A stretch of DNA of 64,000 bases from Syntrophobacter fumaroxidans MPOB (GTDB taxonomy: Bacteria; Desulfobacterota; Syntrophobacteria; Syntrophobacterales; Syntrophobacteraceae), in contig NC_008554.1 in the NCBI RefSeq assembly GCF_000014965.1, positions 124,001 to 188,000 on the forward strand. The letters are read 5' to 3'. The notes under the pieces were generated by a model, which was given only the letters and a program-made list of their open reading frames with translations, did not search any database and was not told the origin of the DNA. Each line of letters starts with the position of its first letter. Position 1 is the first letter of the stretch. This document shows positions 50,209-59,520 of the stretch, piece by piece. The position numbers and the translations under genes were made by a program.

Positions 50209-50940
50209 ATGTTTGTGTTGATTTTGGGTGCCAATTCCGATATCGCCCGCGCGATCGCGGACAAGTTCGCGCGGGAAGAGGGCGCACACCTGTGCCTCGC
50301 CTCAAGGGATACCGACGAGCTCGAACGGCTGGCGAAAGACATCGAGGTCCGGCACCGAACCCGGGTGCAGATCGCGCGTTTCGACGCGCTGCAATTCGCC
50401 TCGCACCGGCTGTTTTACGAAAGTCTCGATCCGAAACCGGATACGGTGGTCGTCGCTTTCGGCTACCTGGGGAACCAGTCGCGGGCCCAGGCGGAATTCG
50501 ACGAGGCGAGAAAGATCGTGGAAACCAACTTCCTGGGGTGTGTCTCGATTCTCGAGATCATCGCCGAAGACTTCGAGGCCAGGGGGAGAGGGACCATACT
50601 GGCCATCAGCTCGGTGGCCGGGGAACGAGGCCGGCAGAGCAACTACATGTATGGATCGGCAAAATCCGCGCTGACGACGTATCTTTCCGGCCTGCGCAAT
50701 CGGCTCTACCGGAGAAATGTCCGCGTGATTACGGTCCTCCCGGGGTTTGTGCGCTCAAAAATGACCGACGGGCTGAGGTTCCCGAAAATGCTGTCCGCCG
50801 TTCCGGAAGAGACGGCCGATGACGTGTTCCGGGCGTTCAAGAGCGGGGCTGACGAGGTGTACACAAAATGGTTCTGGAAATGGATCATGACGGTCATCAG
50901 AATGCTCCCGGAAAGAATCTTCAAAAGGCTGCGGCTCTAA
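50209..50940 (+). CDS. DprE2-like decaprenylphosphoryl-2-keto-ribose reductase (SDR)
   Basis: This 243-aa SDR matches DprE2, which reduces the keto intermediate made by DprE1 to decaprenylphosphoryl arabinose. The cofactor loop is ILGANSDIARAIADKF, the serine lies in AISSVAGERGRQ, and SNYMYGSAKSALTTYL carries the catalytic Tyr and Lys. VLPGFVRSKMT follows as in the mycobacterial protein. A longer frame from 50122 is only overlap with the upstream gene; ATG at 50209 follows GAGG. Only two bases separate it from the DprE1-like stop, so the pair is surely cotranscribed. Confidence 0.85.
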   Translation: MFVLILGANSDIARAIADKFAREEGAHLCLASRDTDELERLAKDIEVRHRTRVQIARFDALQFASHRLFYESLDPKPDTVVVAFGYLGNQSRAQAEFDEARKIVETNFLGCVSILEIIAEDFEARGRGTILAISSVAGERGRQSNYMYGSAKSALTTYLSGLRNRLYRRNVRVITVLPGFVRSKMTDGLRFPKMLSAVPEETADDVFRAFKSGADEVYTKWFWKWIMTVIRMLPERIFKRLRL

Positions 50941-50964
50941 CTCCACTTCCAAACAGGATCTGTT

Positions 50965-52923
50965 ATGCCGAATACCGAGCATGGAAAAAGCGAACCATCA
51001 GCGGCAAAATATATATACACCCTGCTTGCAATATGTTTTGTGGCCAACTCCGTGTTTATATCAGTTGGATTCAGAAATACAATACTGGATTACCATGGCT
51101 TCAGACAAACACAAACAGCCATATCAAGCTATTATACTATCAAAGAAGGTTATAGACTTGCATATGAGACACCGGTTCTTGGAAAACCGTGGAGTATTCC
51201 ATTCGAATTTCCTCTTTACCAATGGATAGTTGCGTTTCTATCACAGGCATCCAATATCAAATTGGAGCAGTCTGGAAGATTGGTATCAATGATATTTTTC
51301 TATCTTAGTCTACTGGCTATATTCCACATTCTAAGATCTCTTTCCATCGAGCGGGAATATTGCTGTATATCAATAGTTATGATGCTATGCTGTCCTGTTT
51401 ATATATTTTGGTCAAGAACCTTCATGATAGAATCTCTGGCCGTCTTCTTGAGTCTTATATATTTATTATGTTTTATGAAATTCTATAAAAATAGAAAAAT
51501 TCATCTATTTGTTATAGGGGCGCTGTTTGGGGGGTTGGCCGCTGCAGTTAAAATAACCACCTTGATCGTTGTGACTGTGCCGATAATCGCAATCTTATCA
51601 AATGATTGGTTGAGCTTATTGCAGGGTCTCTTACGAAAGAACTCGAATAATCCCTCGCTCAATCGGTTTCAAAACGAGTTCAAATATGCCATGCTTCTTG
51701 TTGTTCCATATCTGATGGGATTGATGTGGACAAGGTTTGCAGATTTTCACAAATCATTGAATCCATTGGCAAGAGATTTCATCACCAGCACTCATCTCAT
51801 CGAATGGAACTTTGGAACATGGTCTCAGAAATTATCCCTGGATTGCTGGGAAAAAATAATGGTCGGAGATGTGATTCATGGAATAGGATATCCGGCAATT
51901 CTTATAATACCTCTTTTTGTTTTCATTACAAGTTCTTATTATATTTGCGCTGTAATATTTTCACTAATTGCATATCTATCGGGTCCAATTATTTTTACCA
52001 ATCTTTATTACACGCATAGATACTATTGTTATGCAAATAGTCTATTTTTGATTTTGGCGATTTCATTAAGTATTATAGCACTAATAAAAACAAATAAAAT
52101 GAAAAAATTTGCTCTCTATGGATTGATACCTTTTTGTATAATAACCATGATTTATTCTTACTTATCGCACTATTACATGATTCAAAGCCCAACGAACGGA
52201 ATTTCGAGACCTCCGGTTGAATGCCTCCTGATCAGGGCGGTAACGGCCCCGGACGACGTGGTCTTGATCTACGGAGAAGATTGGAATCCGACGATTCCGT
52301 TCTACGCGGAACGGCGCGCCGTCATGAATCGATCCAACCTGCCGCTTTCCGACCCTCGATTCCAGGAATCCATAAGAACGACGGGCAAGGAGAGAATATC
52401 CGTGATGGTCAAGGATTCCCGTGACGAAGGGCTGAACGCGTTTTTCTCTTTCCACCCCGATCCGGTGATGACCTGTGTCTATCTTCGGAAAGACCTGTAC
52501 AAAAGCGTTTTCATGAGGATGTTTCACGTGGATGTGGAGCAGTCGTCATCGGCCCTTCCGGTGAAAATATCCTTCTGGAACAGGCGGTTTCGCCTGTTTT
52601 CCGCCACGGGGAGCACAATGGTGGTACCGCTGCCCGCTCCGGTTTCGAAATTGAGGGCCCAGTTCGGGGTCCTTTTCGATCCCAGGGATGCCGAGATTCT
52701 CGCGGGCGTGGATTTTGTGATCGCGCATGAAAGTCACGACGGTGTCCGCACCGAACTGTCGAGGACTCACCTCGACCCGGTCCGGTCCGAGGCGGACCGC
52801 GAAGTCCGTAACGCGGAGGTGGAATTGGCGAAGCGGGGGGCGGGAAAGATTCTGCTGGAGACCGTTCCCGGGGCGGGAAAGACGTGCAAATGGTCGTTCT
52901 GGTCGGATATCGAGCTGAATTGA
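50965..52923 (+). CDS. Polytopic membrane protein, candidate GT-C glycosyltransferase
   Basis: A 652-aa protein with about eleven hydrophobic segments (residues 15-405) and a soluble C-terminal region. The first loop contains DYHGFRQTQTAISSYYTIKE, like the acidic loop of GT-C enzymes that use polyprenol-phosphate sugars, so it could be the transferase for the sugar made by the preceding genes. That is inference from context. The sequence up to about 52190 is AT-rich, and from about 52210 it is GC-rich like the genome, a sharp switch within one frame. It follows the DprE2-like gene by 24 bp. Confidence 0.7.
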   Translation: MPNTEHGKSEPSAAKYIYTLLAICFVANSVFISVGFRNTILDYHGFRQTQTAISSYYTIKEGYRLAYETPVLGKPWSIPFEFPLYQWIVAFLSQASNIKLEQSGRLVSMIFFYLSLLAIFHILRSLSIEREYCCISIVMMLCCPVYIFWSRTFMIESLAVFLSLIYLLCFMKFYKNRKIHLFVIGALFGGLAAAVKITTLIVVTVPIIAILSNDWLSLLQGLLRKNSNNPSLNRFQNEFKYAMLLVVPYLMGLMWTRFADFHKSLNPLARDFITSTHLIEWNFGTWSQKLSLDCWEKIMVGDVIHGIGYPAILIIPLFVFITSSYYICAVIFSLIAYLSGPIIFTNLYYTHRYYCYANSLFLILAISLSIIALIKTNKMKKFALYGLIPFCIITMIYSYLSHYYMIQSPTNGISRPPVECLLIRAVTAPDDVVLIYGEDWNPTIPFYAERRAVMNRSNLPLSDPRFQESIRTTGKERISVMVKDSRDEGLNAFFSFHPDPVMTCVYLRKDLYKSVFMRMFHVDVEQSSSALPVKISFWNRRFRLFSATGSTMVVPLPAPVSKLRAQFGVLFDPRDAEILAGVDFVIAHESHDGVRTELSRTHLDPVRSEADREVRNAEVELAKRGAGKILLETVPGAGKTCKWSFWSDIELN

Positions 52924-53259
52924 GGCGGTTCGACGCGCCAGGGGGATGATCGGTTTCACGGGGCCGAGAGCATTCCGGTGGGAGCGGTCGAGCCATGCAG
53001 CTCATCCCTGGGGGAGTGTCCTCCGGGCGGAGTCACGGCAGGCAGGTGATCGCCGCTCCATTTTCGGGTGAAAACAGAGCTTTTCATCCCGCTGCGGGCG
53101 AGCTTCCCTCCTTTGTCCGACCGTGCTCGGCGCCGGCGCGAGGTCGGTTTGAACGCATTCCTCCTGGCCGGCCGGCAACCGCTCTAGCAGGGAGACCGGC
53201 CCGGCCCCTGAATCCGCCCCATCCCGGCACGAGTATCGCCCTGTCAATGGCCCCTGCGT
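52924..53259. other. Intergenic region between convergent glycosyltransferase genes
   Basis: About 335 bp of GC-rich DNA. No hairpin with a T-tract is obvious and open frames are shadows. I see nothing functional that I can support. Confidence 0.4.
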
Positions 53260-54372
53260 TCAACCCTCCACCCCCGTCACCATCCGGTATGCCGTCTTGT
53301 ATCGGTCGGCGCAATCCCGCCATGTTCCGATTTCCCGCCTGACCCAGTCATGGGCGCTCGCACCGGCGGCTTCGTTGTGGTCCGGCCGAGCGAGCCATTC
53401 GAGGCCGCCGGCGAATTCCTCCCTCGAGCTCGCGAGCCAACCCGTTTCCATGTGCCGGACGACGTTGCGGTGCGCGGGAATGGCGGATGCGAGAATGGGC
53501 AGCCTCGCCGCCATGGCTTCGAGAATGACCTGCGGCCTCCCTTCGTCGTGCCGGCTCACGGAAATCAACCCGGCCGCGCGGGGGAACCACTCGCTTTCCA
53601 GCGCATCCGGATGGGTCGGGCCGTGGTAGCGCACCCAACCCGGGATGGAAAGGTCCTCCTGCATGGGACCGAGCAGGTGCAGCTCGTCGTCGGTGCCGAA
53701 AAGCCCTTCTCCCCACGAGAACAAGGGGCCGATCTTCTTTTCGGTCACCCGTGACACGACCAGCCATTGCCTCGGTGCCCCCGGCGTTCTTATCGGCTTG
53801 ACCGAAAACCACCTGTCGTCCACCCCGAACGGAATCGCGCGGACCCGTGCCACGTCGCCGAAGCGCTTTTCCAACTCCGGAACCATCCAGTCGGCATTGG
53901 GAGCGATGAGGCATTCCCTCTGCCGGAGCACCGTCCTGATCAGGCCGGTGACTCCGGGCACGCGCAACAATCCGAAGTCGGTGCCGAGCACGCTCACGAC
54001 GGCCGGAATGGAGGTGCCCCAAAATGGCAGGACGTTTTGCAGCCAGTTGACGTGGGCCACGTCCGCCTCGGGTTTCCGCAGGCAGTTCCTCCGCAGGAGC
54101 CACAGCAGCTTGAAAACCGCCTCGAAGCCGCGCGGGGTTCGCGAGCGAATCAGGTGGGCGATTCCTCCCCGGGCGAGCAAGTCTTTGAGCCATGCGGCTT
54201 CAGCAGCTGTCGGCCGGTAGGCGACGTTGTCGGGGATTTTCCCGGGCGGCGCCCAAAGGGAGAGCTCGACGGCCCGATCTTCGGCCAGGGCGTAAACCAT
54301 TTCCTTGATGAATCGTCCGCGCCAGTCTTCAGGATCGAAGGGATAGGATGTGCTCACCATCGTAACGCGCAT
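53260..54372 (-). CDS. GT4 family glycosyltransferase
   Basis: This 370-aa GT-B fold glycosyltransferase has VTMVSTSYPFDPEDWRGRFI at its N-terminus, VSVLGTDFGLLRVPG in the acceptor domain, and a C-terminal donor-binding motif ISVSRHDEGRPQVILEAMAA where the usual E-x7-E reads EGRPQVILE. WLVVSRVTEKKIGPLFSW marks the domain linker. ATG at 54372 starts the conserved N-terminus; an upstream start in frame adds a Pro/Thr-rich leader. It is 45 bp downstream of the GT2 gene on the same strand. Specific sugar not predictable. Confidence 0.82.
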   Translation of the reverse strand: MRVTMVSTSYPFDPEDWRGRFIKEMVYALAEDRAVELSLWAPPGKIPDNVAYRPTAAEAAWLKDLLARGGIAHLIRSRTPRGFEAVFKLLWLLRRNCLRKPEADVAHVNWLQNVLPFWGTSIPAVVSVLGTDFGLLRVPGVTGLIRTVLRQRECLIAPNADWMVPELEKRFGDVARVRAIPFGVDDRWFSVKPIRTPGAPRQWLVVSRVTEKKIGPLFSWGEGLFGTDDELHLLGPMQEDLSIPGWVRYHGPTHPDALESEWFPRAAGLISVSRHDEGRPQVILEAMAARLPILASAIPAHRNVVRHMETGWLASSREEFAGGLEWLARPDHNEAAGASAHDWVRREIGTWRDCADRYKTAYRMVTGVEG

Positions 54373-54417
54373 GGATTTCGTCCGTTCGGGGGATTGTGTC
54401 GGCGGTGACTGCACGGA

Positions 54418-55428
54418 TCAAAGCCCGGCCTGTTTCCCGGGAAGCTCATCGCCGGCGAGCGGTGATTGACCGGCGCTGTCCGTCGCATCGACGACGGGTG
54501 CCGGGTCGACGACAAACTCCATGCGGTCGAATCTGCTCTGAGTGATCTGTTCGGACACCAGGCCGATGAGAAACATCAGGATCGAGGAAGTCATGAACAT
54601 GGCGGATGTCGGGCCGTACCGCCCGTCGAGGACGACAACCTTGTAGAGACCGTAACCCAGGCCGAGCAGGAAAGTGACAACGCTGGCGGGAAGGAATATT
54701 TTCATGGGAGAAAAGAGTGTCGCGATCTTGAAAATGATCAGGAGGAACCGGGAACCGTCCCGCAGGAGCTTGATCTTGCTCTTGCTGTTGGATGCACGCC
54801 GATCCGCCTTGATGGGAAGGTAGGTCAGTCCGTACCCGGAGCGGATCGTCGCTAGGGTGATGGTTGTCGGATACGAGAAGGTGTTCGGCAGCAGGGACAC
54901 GAATTCGCGGGCCACGTGCGCCCTGACGGCTCTGAAGCCGGAGGTGAGGTCTTCGATCCTGCGACCGCAAACATAGGTTGCCAGCCAGTTGTAAATGGTG
55001 TTGGCGAGGTCTCTGTGGATGCTCGTTTCCGACGACCTGGTCCGGGCGCCGACGACCATGTGGTAGTCCGCCGTCTTTTCGAGCATCTCCGGAATGTAGT
55101 CGGGGGGGTGCTGGCCGTCGGCGTCGAGCATGACCAGGATCCCGCCTCTGCTGCTGCGTATGCCGGTCTTCACCGCCGCGCCGTTGCCCATGTTGTACGG
55201 ATGCCGGACGATTCTCGCGCCGGCGCGCCGCGCATTGTCCGCGGTGTCGTCGGCTGAGCCGTCGTCGACGACGATCACTTCGTAGGAACGGCCGGCCGAG
55301 GTCATCACCGCGTGGACCCGCGAGATGAGATTGCCGATGCCGTCTGCTTCATTGTAGGCCGGAATGACGATGCTGACTTCGGGCGCCGTCGCATCCGTCG
55401 TGGTTGTGGAGAATCGCTTCGTGAGCAC
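54418..55428 (-). CDS. GT2 glycosyltransferase, polyprenol-phosphate mannosyltransferase-like with C-terminal membrane segments
   Basis: This 336-aa protein resembles dolichol/undecaprenyl-phosphate glycosyltransferases. VSIVIPAYNEADGIGNLI, IVVDDGSADDTAD, VMLDADGQHPPDYIPEML (metal-binding DAD) and DLTSGFRAVRA are in order, followed by two hydrophobic segments near residues 245-300. It would load a sugar onto a polyprenyl phosphate for a GT-C enzyme. The start at 55428 gives a normal N-terminus. It may be cotranscribed with the GT4 gene downstream. Confidence 0.87.
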   Translation of the reverse strand: MLTKRFSTTTTDATAPEVSIVIPAYNEADGIGNLISRVHAVMTSAGRSYEVIVVDDGSADDTADNARRAGARIVRHPYNMGNGAAVKTGIRSSRGGILVMLDADGQHPPDYIPEMLEKTADYHMVVGARTRSSETSIHRDLANTIYNWLATYVCGRRIEDLTSGFRAVRAHVAREFVSLLPNTFSYPTTITLATIRSGYGLTYLPIKADRRASNSKSKIKLLRDGSRFLLIIFKIATLFSPMKIFLPASVVTFLLGLGYGLYKVVVLDGRYGPTSAMFMTSSILMFLIGLVSEQITQSRFDRMEFVVDPAPVVDATDSAGQSPLAGDELPGKQAGL

Positions 55429-55887
55429 TGCTTGGACTTTCTTTTCGAGGAGCCGCGAGGCCCCGGGGTCTGCGCATGATCTTCCGCGAGCCGAAAAACC
55501 TGTTCATCCGGATGAGGCCCACGTCTCATGCCCCGGGAGGAGGCGTTGCGCCGGGCCAAGGGATGCCCGCCCGCCCGACGCATATCCGCGGGTCATCCGT
55601 TCCACCCATTATATTCGACTCTATGAGATGAAAGAATTAATATTAACCGTGACGGGATTGGCTTCCTTCGGGCTCGTGGAATATGGCACGAATCCGGCGA
55701 GGGTGTCAATCGCGCGATGGCGCATCGTTGTCCCGGACGCTGAAACTCAGTTGAAATCGGGGGCTTAAAGCGTTACAATTGAAAGGTTTGATTGTCATTA
55801 AGGAACATTCGGAGGCGTTTCCCGTGCGGCTTCCGCGATCCGCCTGCCCGGGGATGCTTACCGGTTCTTGCTGTCGAGGAAAGATTC
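55429..55887. other. Divergent intergenic region upstream of def
   Basis: About 460 bp between the GT2 gene and def. The right third contains the def promoter (given separately). The rest is GC-rich; no other element is recognised. Confidence 0.45.
55751..55779 (+). promoter_or_regulatory. Sigma-70 promoter of the def-fmt operon
   Basis: TTGAAA (55751-55756) and TACAAT (55774-55779) are exactly 17 bases apart, close to consensus, about 110 bp before the def start. Confidence 0.75.
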
Positions 55888-56400
55888 ATGGCCATTCTGG
55901 ACATCTGTACATACCCCGATCCCATCTTACGCCAGAAAGCCGCCTCCGTCGAAAACATCGACGAGGCGCTCATTAAATTAATAGACGACATGACCGAAAC
56001 CATGTACGAGGCTCCCGGCATCGGACTGGCCGCAAATCAGGTCGGCAGATCGCTCAGCCTCATTGTGGTCGACTTGCAGCGTCAGGACGAAGAGCATGGC
56101 CTGATCGTGCTGATAAACCCGCAGATCGTGGCGACTCAAGGAGAAATCACCTGGGAGGAAGGGTGCCTCAGCGTTCCCGAGTACTTTTCCGCGGTAAAAC
56201 GCCATGCGGAGGTGGTGGTTCGCGGGTATGGCCGGGATGGGAAAGAAATGGAAATTCAGGCAGGCGGCCTCCTTGCCGTGGCATTGCAGCACGAAATCGA
56301 TCATCTTGAAGGCCGCTTGTTCATCGATCGATTGAATCCCATCACCAGGGACATTTTCAAGAGGAAATGGAAGAAAAAACTGAAAGAGGCTACAGCATAG
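55888..56400 (+). CDS. def: Peptide deformylase
   Basis: This 170-aa metalloprotease removes the formyl group from nascent proteins. The three motifs are complete: GIGLAANQVG, EEGCLSVPEY with the metal-binding Cys, and QHEIDHLEGRL with the two His ligands and catalytic Glu. ATG at 55888 follows GAGGAAAG; the in-frame extension upstream to 55792 is not family-like. It overlaps fmt by 34 bp, a common arrangement because the two enzymes act on the same formyl group. Confidence 0.97.
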   Translation: MAILDICTYPDPILRQKAASVENIDEALIKLIDDMTETMYEAPGIGLAANQVGRSLSLIVVDLQRQDEEHGLIVLINPQIVATQGEITWEEGCLSVPEYFSAVKRHAEVVVRGYGRDGKEMEIQAGGLLAVALQHEIDHLEGRLFIDRLNPITRDIFKRKWKKKLKEATA

Positions 56401-57344
56401 CGACCGGACTGCCGCCGCTCGTTTTCATGGGGACGCCTGAATTTGCGGTGCCTTCTTTGCGGAAACTGGCGGAAGCGGGTGCGCCCATACTCCTTGTCGT
56501 AACTCAGCCGGACCGCCCGAGCGGGCGGGGAAAAAAAGTCACGCTCCCACCCATCAAGCTGTTGGCGCAAGAACTTGGCATTCCCGTATTTCAACCGGAT
56601 CGAGTGAGGAAGCCGGAGGCGATCGATCGTATCAGATCGGCCGGGGCTGAATGCGCCGTGGTGGTCGCGTTCGGTCAAATACTGCCCCAGGCTCTGCTTG
56701 ACGTGTTTCCACGGGGCGCGCTGAACGTTCATGCTTCATTGCTGCCGAAGTACCGCGGAGCCGCCCCCATCCATCGCGCCATACTCGAGGGGGATTCCGG
56801 GACGGGGATCAGCGTCATGCTCCTCGACGCCGGGATGGATACGGGGCCGGTGCTGACGCGCCGTGGGCTGGAAATCGGGGACCGCGAGACGTTTGGCGAA
56901 TTGCATGACCGGCTTGCCGCAGCGGGAGCCGAACTGCTGATCGAGACGCTGAAGGGGTGGAAGGCGGGCAGTGTCGCCGCCGAGCCGCAGGATGACGCCC
57001 ATGCGAGCTATGCCCCGCCTCTGAGAAAGGAGGAGTTCCGGCTTGAATGGACTCAACCGGCCTGGCATATCGTTAGCCGGATTCGAGCCTTCGATCCTCA
57101 GCCGGGTGCTTTTTTCATGTGTGGCGGGAAACGGGTCAAATGCTTCGGGGCTTCGCTGCTTTCCCTTCGAACCGCGGGCCAGGGGGGGGAGATCGTGGGG
57201 CTGCAAGCCGGCGGACTGGTCGTTCTGGGTGGTGACGGGCGGAGCCTGCTGATAGGCGAACTGCAGATGGAAGGGCAGCGCCGGGTTCCGGCGCCCGAAT
57301 TCGTTCGAGGTCGTCCTTTGCCGCCCGGCACGAGGCTTGGATAA
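56367..57344 (+). CDS. fmt: Methionyl-tRNA formyltransferase
   Basis: This 325-aa enzyme formylates initiator Met-tRNA using 10-formyl-tetrahydrofolate. VFMGTPEFAVPSLRKLAE, the formyl-folate site with NVHASLLPKYRGAAPIHRAI, and LLDAGMDTGPVL are typical; the C-terminal domain binds the tRNA. The start at 56367 lies inside def; family similarity begins at LPPLVFMGTPEF, so a later start (GTG or TTG) cannot be excluded. Second gene of the def operon. Confidence 0.95.
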   Translation: MEEKTERGYSIATGLPPLVFMGTPEFAVPSLRKLAEAGAPILLVVTQPDRPSGRGKKVTLPPIKLLAQELGIPVFQPDRVRKPEAIDRIRSAGAECAVVVAFGQILPQALLDVFPRGALNVHASLLPKYRGAAPIHRAILEGDSGTGISVMLLDAGMDTGPVLTRRGLEIGDRETFGELHDRLAAAGAELLIETLKGWKAGSVAAEPQDDAHASYAPPLRKEEFRLEWTQPAWHIVSRIRAFDPQPGAFFMCGGKRVKCFGASLLSLRTAGQGGEIVGLQAGGLVVLGGDGRSLLIGELQMEGQRRVPAPEFVRGRPLPPGTRLG

Positions 57345-57370
57345 CATTCGCAAAGAAAAGAACCGAATCC

Positions 57371-58174
57371 ATGACGCAGCGCCTAACCTCGTTCAAGATG
57401 CCTCCCGGACAGCCGGAGAAAAAGACCATTCTCATCCTGGTCGCTCTAACGGCCGTTTTGCTGACGATCCTCCTGGTTCTGTTCTACATCGTTCCCTACT
57501 ACGGGTTCAGTCGCATCCATGCAGGTCTGCCCATCGTGATGGGGGTTCTGGTCGCCGCTGTCGGGGGGTTCGTGGTTCTCAGCCTCGTGCTTCTCATGGT
57601 GGTATTCATCGTGGGACACGACGTGCCGTTTTCGAAGAAATTGCGCAGTATTGCCGTCAAGGGGCTGCTGCCGACCCTGACCGTCGTGGGCAAGTTGATC
57701 GGACTGCGCAAGGAGGAAGTCCAGCACGCTTTTGTGGCCGTGAACAATGAGCTCGTGATGGCTCAATGCAGAAACGGACATCCACCCAGGAACGTTCTGC
57801 TGTTGATGCCGCACTGCCTTCAGAACGCCGACTGCCCGGTGAAAATCACCTACCGGGTCGAGAATTGCAAGCGGTGCGGCAAATGCCGGATCAAAGATCT
57901 GCTCGATCTTTCGGAAAAATACGGAGTGAGCCTCGCGGTGGCGACGGGAGGGACCATCGCGCGCAGGATCGTGATCGAAAAAAGGCCCGACCTGATCATC
58001 GCCGTCGCTTGCGAACGGGATCTAACGAGCGGGATACAGGATACCACGCCTCTGCCGGTCTACGGCATCTTCAACCAGCGTCCTTTCGGTCCGTGCCTGA
58101 ACACCCAGGTTGCCATGGACCAGGTCGAATCGATCCTCAAGGAGGTGATGGAGATCAACCGGGAAAAATCATGA
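57371..58174 (+). CDS. DUF116 family membrane protein
   Basis: This 267-aa protein has two N-terminal hydrophobic segments (about residues 20-45 and 55-82) and a cytoplasmic cysteine-bearing domain: MPHCLQNADCP, CKRCGKC and VACERDL. The cysteine pattern suggests an iron-sulphur or metal site. DUF116 members have no known activity; in deltaproteobacteria and clostridia the gene often stands between fmt and rsmB, as here. It overlaps rsmB by four bases (ATGA), so the two are translationally coupled. Confidence 0.85.
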   Translation: MTQRLTSFKMPPGQPEKKTILILVALTAVLLTILLVLFYIVPYYGFSRIHAGLPIVMGVLVAAVGGFVVLSLVLLMVVFIVGHDVPFSKKLRSIAVKGLLPTLTVVGKLIGLRKEEVQHAFVAVNNELVMAQCRNGHPPRNVLLLMPHCLQNADCPVKITYRVENCKRCGKCRIKDLLDLSEKYGVSLAVATGGTIARRIVIEKRPDLIIAVACERDLTSGIQDTTPLPVYGIFNQRPFGPCLNTQVAMDQVESILKEVMEINREKS

Positions 58175-59520
58175 TCAACGCCAGGGTCTTGGCCTTTCAG
58201 ATTCTCCTGCACATGGACCGCGATGCCTCTCACCCCGATCGTCTCATACGCGGCATGCTCGGCCGGCACGAGCGCCTCGAGGAAAGGGACAGAGCGCTCC
58301 TGACCGAGCTCGTGTATGGAGTTCTTCGCTGGCAGGGCCGGCTTGACTGGCACATCGACCAGCTGAGCAGGACCCGCCCGGAAAAAATCGACCCCGCCGT
58401 CCGCATTCTTCTGCGACTCGCCCTTTATCAGATACTCATGCTCGACCGCATCCCCGACCATGCCGCCGTCAACGAAGCCGTGAATATGGCGAAAACAACC
58501 CAGCCCGCGTATCTCGTAAAGTTCGTCAACGGGGTCCTGCGCGAGGCTCTGCGCCGCCGGAGCCGCTGGATATGGCCGGAAGCGGGCGAAGAACCGGGCA
58601 AGTACATCGCCGTGACCACCGCGCATCCGATATGGTACGTGGAGCGGCTCCTGCACGAATTCGGATTCGAGGAGACCCTCGATATCTGCAATGCGAACAA
58701 CACCGTTGCCCCGATGACGTTGCGCGTCAATGCCCTCAAGACTTCGATCGACACGATCCTCCAATGGTGCGCGGAACATGGGATCGACGCCGAGCCGTCG
58801 GGAGTTGTCCCGACGGCGGTGCGCTTGAGCGGTTTGCGACGGGACCTTGCCGAGACGTCCATCTACCGGGACGGTTTGGTGCAGGTGCAGGACGAGGCGT
58901 CCCAGATCGTTTCCACGCTTGTGGCTCCCAGGGCAGGGGAGCGGGTGCTGGACCTGTGTGCCGGATTCGGCGGCAAGTCCACTCACCTGGGCATCCTCAT
59001 GGGTGACCGGGGAGAGGTCGTCGCCGTGGACAATTCCGCCTGGAAACTGGAAGAGCTTCGAAAAAACGCCCGGAGACAGGGCCTGCGCATCATCAAGCCG
59101 CGCACGGCGGACCTGTTCGAATTCTCTCCCGGAACGGAGGACCTTTTCGATCGGGTTCTGCTCGATGCGCCGTGTTCGGGGTTCGGGACCCTCCGGCGCA
59201 ACCCGGACATCAAATGGCGGCGGCACCTCAAGGATCCCCGACGGTTTGGAAGGATTCAGAAGGAAATGCTGGACCATGCCGCACGGTTCGTCAAGCCGGG
59301 GGGCGCCCTGGTCTATTCCGCGTGCACGCTGTTTCAAGAAGAAAACGATGCGGTCGCCGAGCACTTTGCGGCTTCTCATCCGGACTGGCAAATCGAGCCC
59401 GTCGGTCCCGATTTGCCCGATGCCTGCCGGGGGATGGCGTCCGGCCCCTTCTTCCGCACCTGGCCGCACCGCCACCAGGTGGACGGCTTCTTTGCCGCCC
59501 GCTTGAAGCGACCTGCCTGA
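58171..59520 (+). CDS. rsmB: 16S rRNA (cytosine-967-C5)-methyltransferase RsmB
   Basis: RsmB (449 aa) methylates C967 of 16S rRNA. An N-terminal NusB-like helical domain (residues 1-140, ILLRLALYQILMLDRIPDHAAVNEAV) is followed by the SAM domain: VLDLCAGFGGKSTHLG, LLDAPCSGFGTLRRNPD with the first catalytic Cys, and LVYSACTLFQEEND with the second. ATG at 58171 overlaps the DUF116 stop. Its stop codon directly abuts the stop of the convergent gene at 59521, with no bases between. Confidence 0.94.
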   Translation: MINARVLAFQILLHMDRDASHPDRLIRGMLGRHERLEERDRALLTELVYGVLRWQGRLDWHIDQLSRTRPEKIDPAVRILLRLALYQILMLDRIPDHAAVNEAVNMAKTTQPAYLVKFVNGVLREALRRRSRWIWPEAGEEPGKYIAVTTAHPIWYVERLLHEFGFEETLDICNANNTVAPMTLRVNALKTSIDTILQWCAEHGIDAEPSGVVPTAVRLSGLRRDLAETSIYRDGLVQVQDEASQIVSTLVAPRAGERVLDLCAGFGGKSTHLGILMGDRGEVVAVDNSAWKLEELRKNARRQGLRIIKPRTADLFEFSPGTEDLFDRVLLDAPCSGFGTLRRNPDIKWRRHLKDPRRFGRIQKEMLDHAARFVKPGGALVYSACTLFQEENDAVAEHFAASHPDWQIEPVGPDLPDACRGMASGPFFRTWPHRHQVDGFFAARLKRPA

